Source of the DNA: Akkermansia sp.
Lineage (GTDB): Bacteria; Verrucomicrobiota; Verrucomicrobiia; Verrucomicrobiales; Akkermansiaceae
DNA: 5,194 nucleotides
Reading direction: 5' to 3'
Assembly (NCBI GenBank): GCA_017379255.1
Contig: JAFNWZ010000052.1
Location: 1-5,194 of the forward strand
Below the pieces are notes generated by a model. The model had not been told where the DNA came from. It worked only from the letters and a program-made list of their open reading frames with translations, and ran no database searches. This document shows, piece after piece, positions 4,478 through 5,194 of this stretch. The first letter of the stretch is position 1; each line of letters opens with the position of its first letter. The position numbers and the translations under genes are program-made.

Positions 4478-5194
4478 ATGCCTGTTTCTGATTACCTCGT
4501 GACCATTGGTCTGGAAGTTCACTGCCAGATTAAGACGGAAACCAAGATGTTCTGCTCCTGCAAGGCCGGGTTCGGCTATGAACCCAACACCAACGTGTGC
4601 CCGACCTGTCTTGGCATGCCCGGCGCGCTGCCTGTGCTGAACAAGTATGCCATCGAGCGCACCATCCTGACGGGTATGATGCTGGGCTGCACAACCCCGC
4701 CTGTTTCCAAGTGGGACCGTAAGAATTATTTCTACGCTGATATGCCCAAAAACTACCAGACCAGCCAGCTGGACCTGCCGCTCTGCATTGGCGGTGAAGT
4801 GCCGCTGTATGCATGGGCATACCCGGCTGATTGCAAGGTGAAGGCAGACGGTCCGGTGGTGCGCACCGTGAAGCTTGACCACATTCACCTGGAGGAGGAC
4901 GCCGCTAAGCTGACCCATTACAACGGCTATTCGGTGGTTGACTACAACCGTGGCGGCACGCCGCTCATGGAGATTGTGTCCGCTCCGGACCTGACCAGCC
5001 CGGAGGAAACGTACGCCTACCTCAAGAGCCTGCAGCAGATGATGATTTGTGCCGGTATCTCGGACGCTGATATGGAGAAGGGGCAGATGCGCTGCGATGT
5101 GAACGTATCCCTGCGTCCCAAAGGCCAGAAGGAGCTGGGCGCCAAGATTGAGATGAAGAACATCAACTCCATGTCCGCTGCCCGCCGCGCGCTC
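4478..5194 (+). CDS. gatB: Asp-tRNA(Asn)/Glu-tRNA(Gln) amidotransferase subunit B, 5' part (runs off window)
   Basis: GatB, with GatA and GatC, converts misacylated Glu-tRNA-Gln and/or Asp-tRNA-Asn to the correct amide form. GatB binds the tRNA and activates its acid group with ATP. The frame from ATG 4478 stays open to the last base, giving 239 residues of about 480-500. The cradle domain is clear: IGLEVHCQIKTETKMFCSC (10-28), a zinc-type Cys set at 26, 28, 41 and 44 (CSC...CPTC), GMPGALPVLN (46-55), RKNYFYADMPKNYQTSQLDL (81-100), the HLEEDAAK motif (137-144) and DYNRGGTPLMEIVS (155-168). MRCDVNVSLRP and GAKIEMKNINS follow. The tail helical and YqeY-like domains lie beyond the window. ATG 4478 gives the standard N-terminus just before IGLEVH; no Shine-Dalgarno sequence precedes it. 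gatA and gatC are not adjacent upstream. Its presence implies that the organism makes Gln-tRNA and/or Asn-tRNA by the indirect route. Identity is firm. Confidence 0.97.
   Translation, partial: MPVSDYLVTIGLEVHCQIKTETKMFCSCKAGFGYEPNTNVCPTCLGMPGALPVLNKYAIERTILTGMMLGCTTPPVSKWDRKNYFYADMPKNYQTSQLDLPLCIGGEVPLYAWAYPADCKVKADGPVVRTVKLDHIHLEEDAAKLTHYNGYSVVDYNRGGTPLMEIVSAPDLTSPEETYAYLKSLQQMMICAGISDADMEKGQMRCDVNVSLRPKGQKELGAKIEMKNINSMSAARRAL

Noticed and set aside
4469..4918. A 149-codon open frame on the minus strand opposite gatB
   Set aside because: The + strand encodes unmistakable GatB motifs over the same bases, and no promoter or ribosome binding site supports the minus frame.

Overview
The window is a compact stretch of bacterial housekeeping and envelope genes. 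All six genes lie on the + strand and gaps between them are short. Moderate-to-high GC, an exported protein with a classical signal peptide and GatB-type amidation suit a didermic bacterium. Verrucomicrobiota (Akkermansia-like gut lineages) is my best guess. It rests on the general look of the proteins and on a remembered style of duplicated helical exported proteins, not on any search, so treat it as a low-to-moderate confidence inference.

Layout: (1) bases 1-1155 hold the 3' part of thrS (threonyl-tRNA synthetase, catalytic core and anticodon-binding domain). (2) An 82-nt spacer carries a strong GC-rich hairpin without a U-tract. (3) Bases 1238-1903 hold infC (translation initiation factor IF-3), with a GTG start and an acidic C-terminal tail, closed by a clear intrinsic terminator at 1930-1967. 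The usual downstream partners rpmI and rplT are not there. (4) After a 150-nt gap with promoter candidates comes a two-gene unit: an SPFH/band-7 protein of the paraslipin/QmcA type (2054-2884) and a short NfeD-like membrane protein (2902-3393), the pairing known for QmcA-YbbJ. The SPFH protein lacks the usual N-terminal membrane helix. (5) A 128-nt gap has a weak terminator-like hairpin and a promoter with a perfect TATAAT. (6) Bases 3522-4460 encode an unrecognised exported, mostly helical protein that appears to be two diverged copies of one domain. (7) From 4478 to the window end runs the 5' part of gatB (Asp/Glu-tRNA amidotransferase subunit B).

How the genes work together: thrS, infC and gatB serve translation (Thr-tRNA charging, initiation fidelity, Gln-tRNA/Asn-tRNA formation). 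The SPFH-NfeD pair is a membrane-associated scaffold module. The exported duplicated protein sits just upstream of gatB with a 17-nt gap and is probably co-transcribed with it. None of the five visible start codons has a good Shine-Dalgarno sequence at normal spacing. Two predicted promoters put transcription starts at or close to the start codon, suggesting leaderless or very short-leader transcripts. I see no mobile element, CRISPR array, tRNA or rRNA. No stretch over 300 bases lacks a gene.
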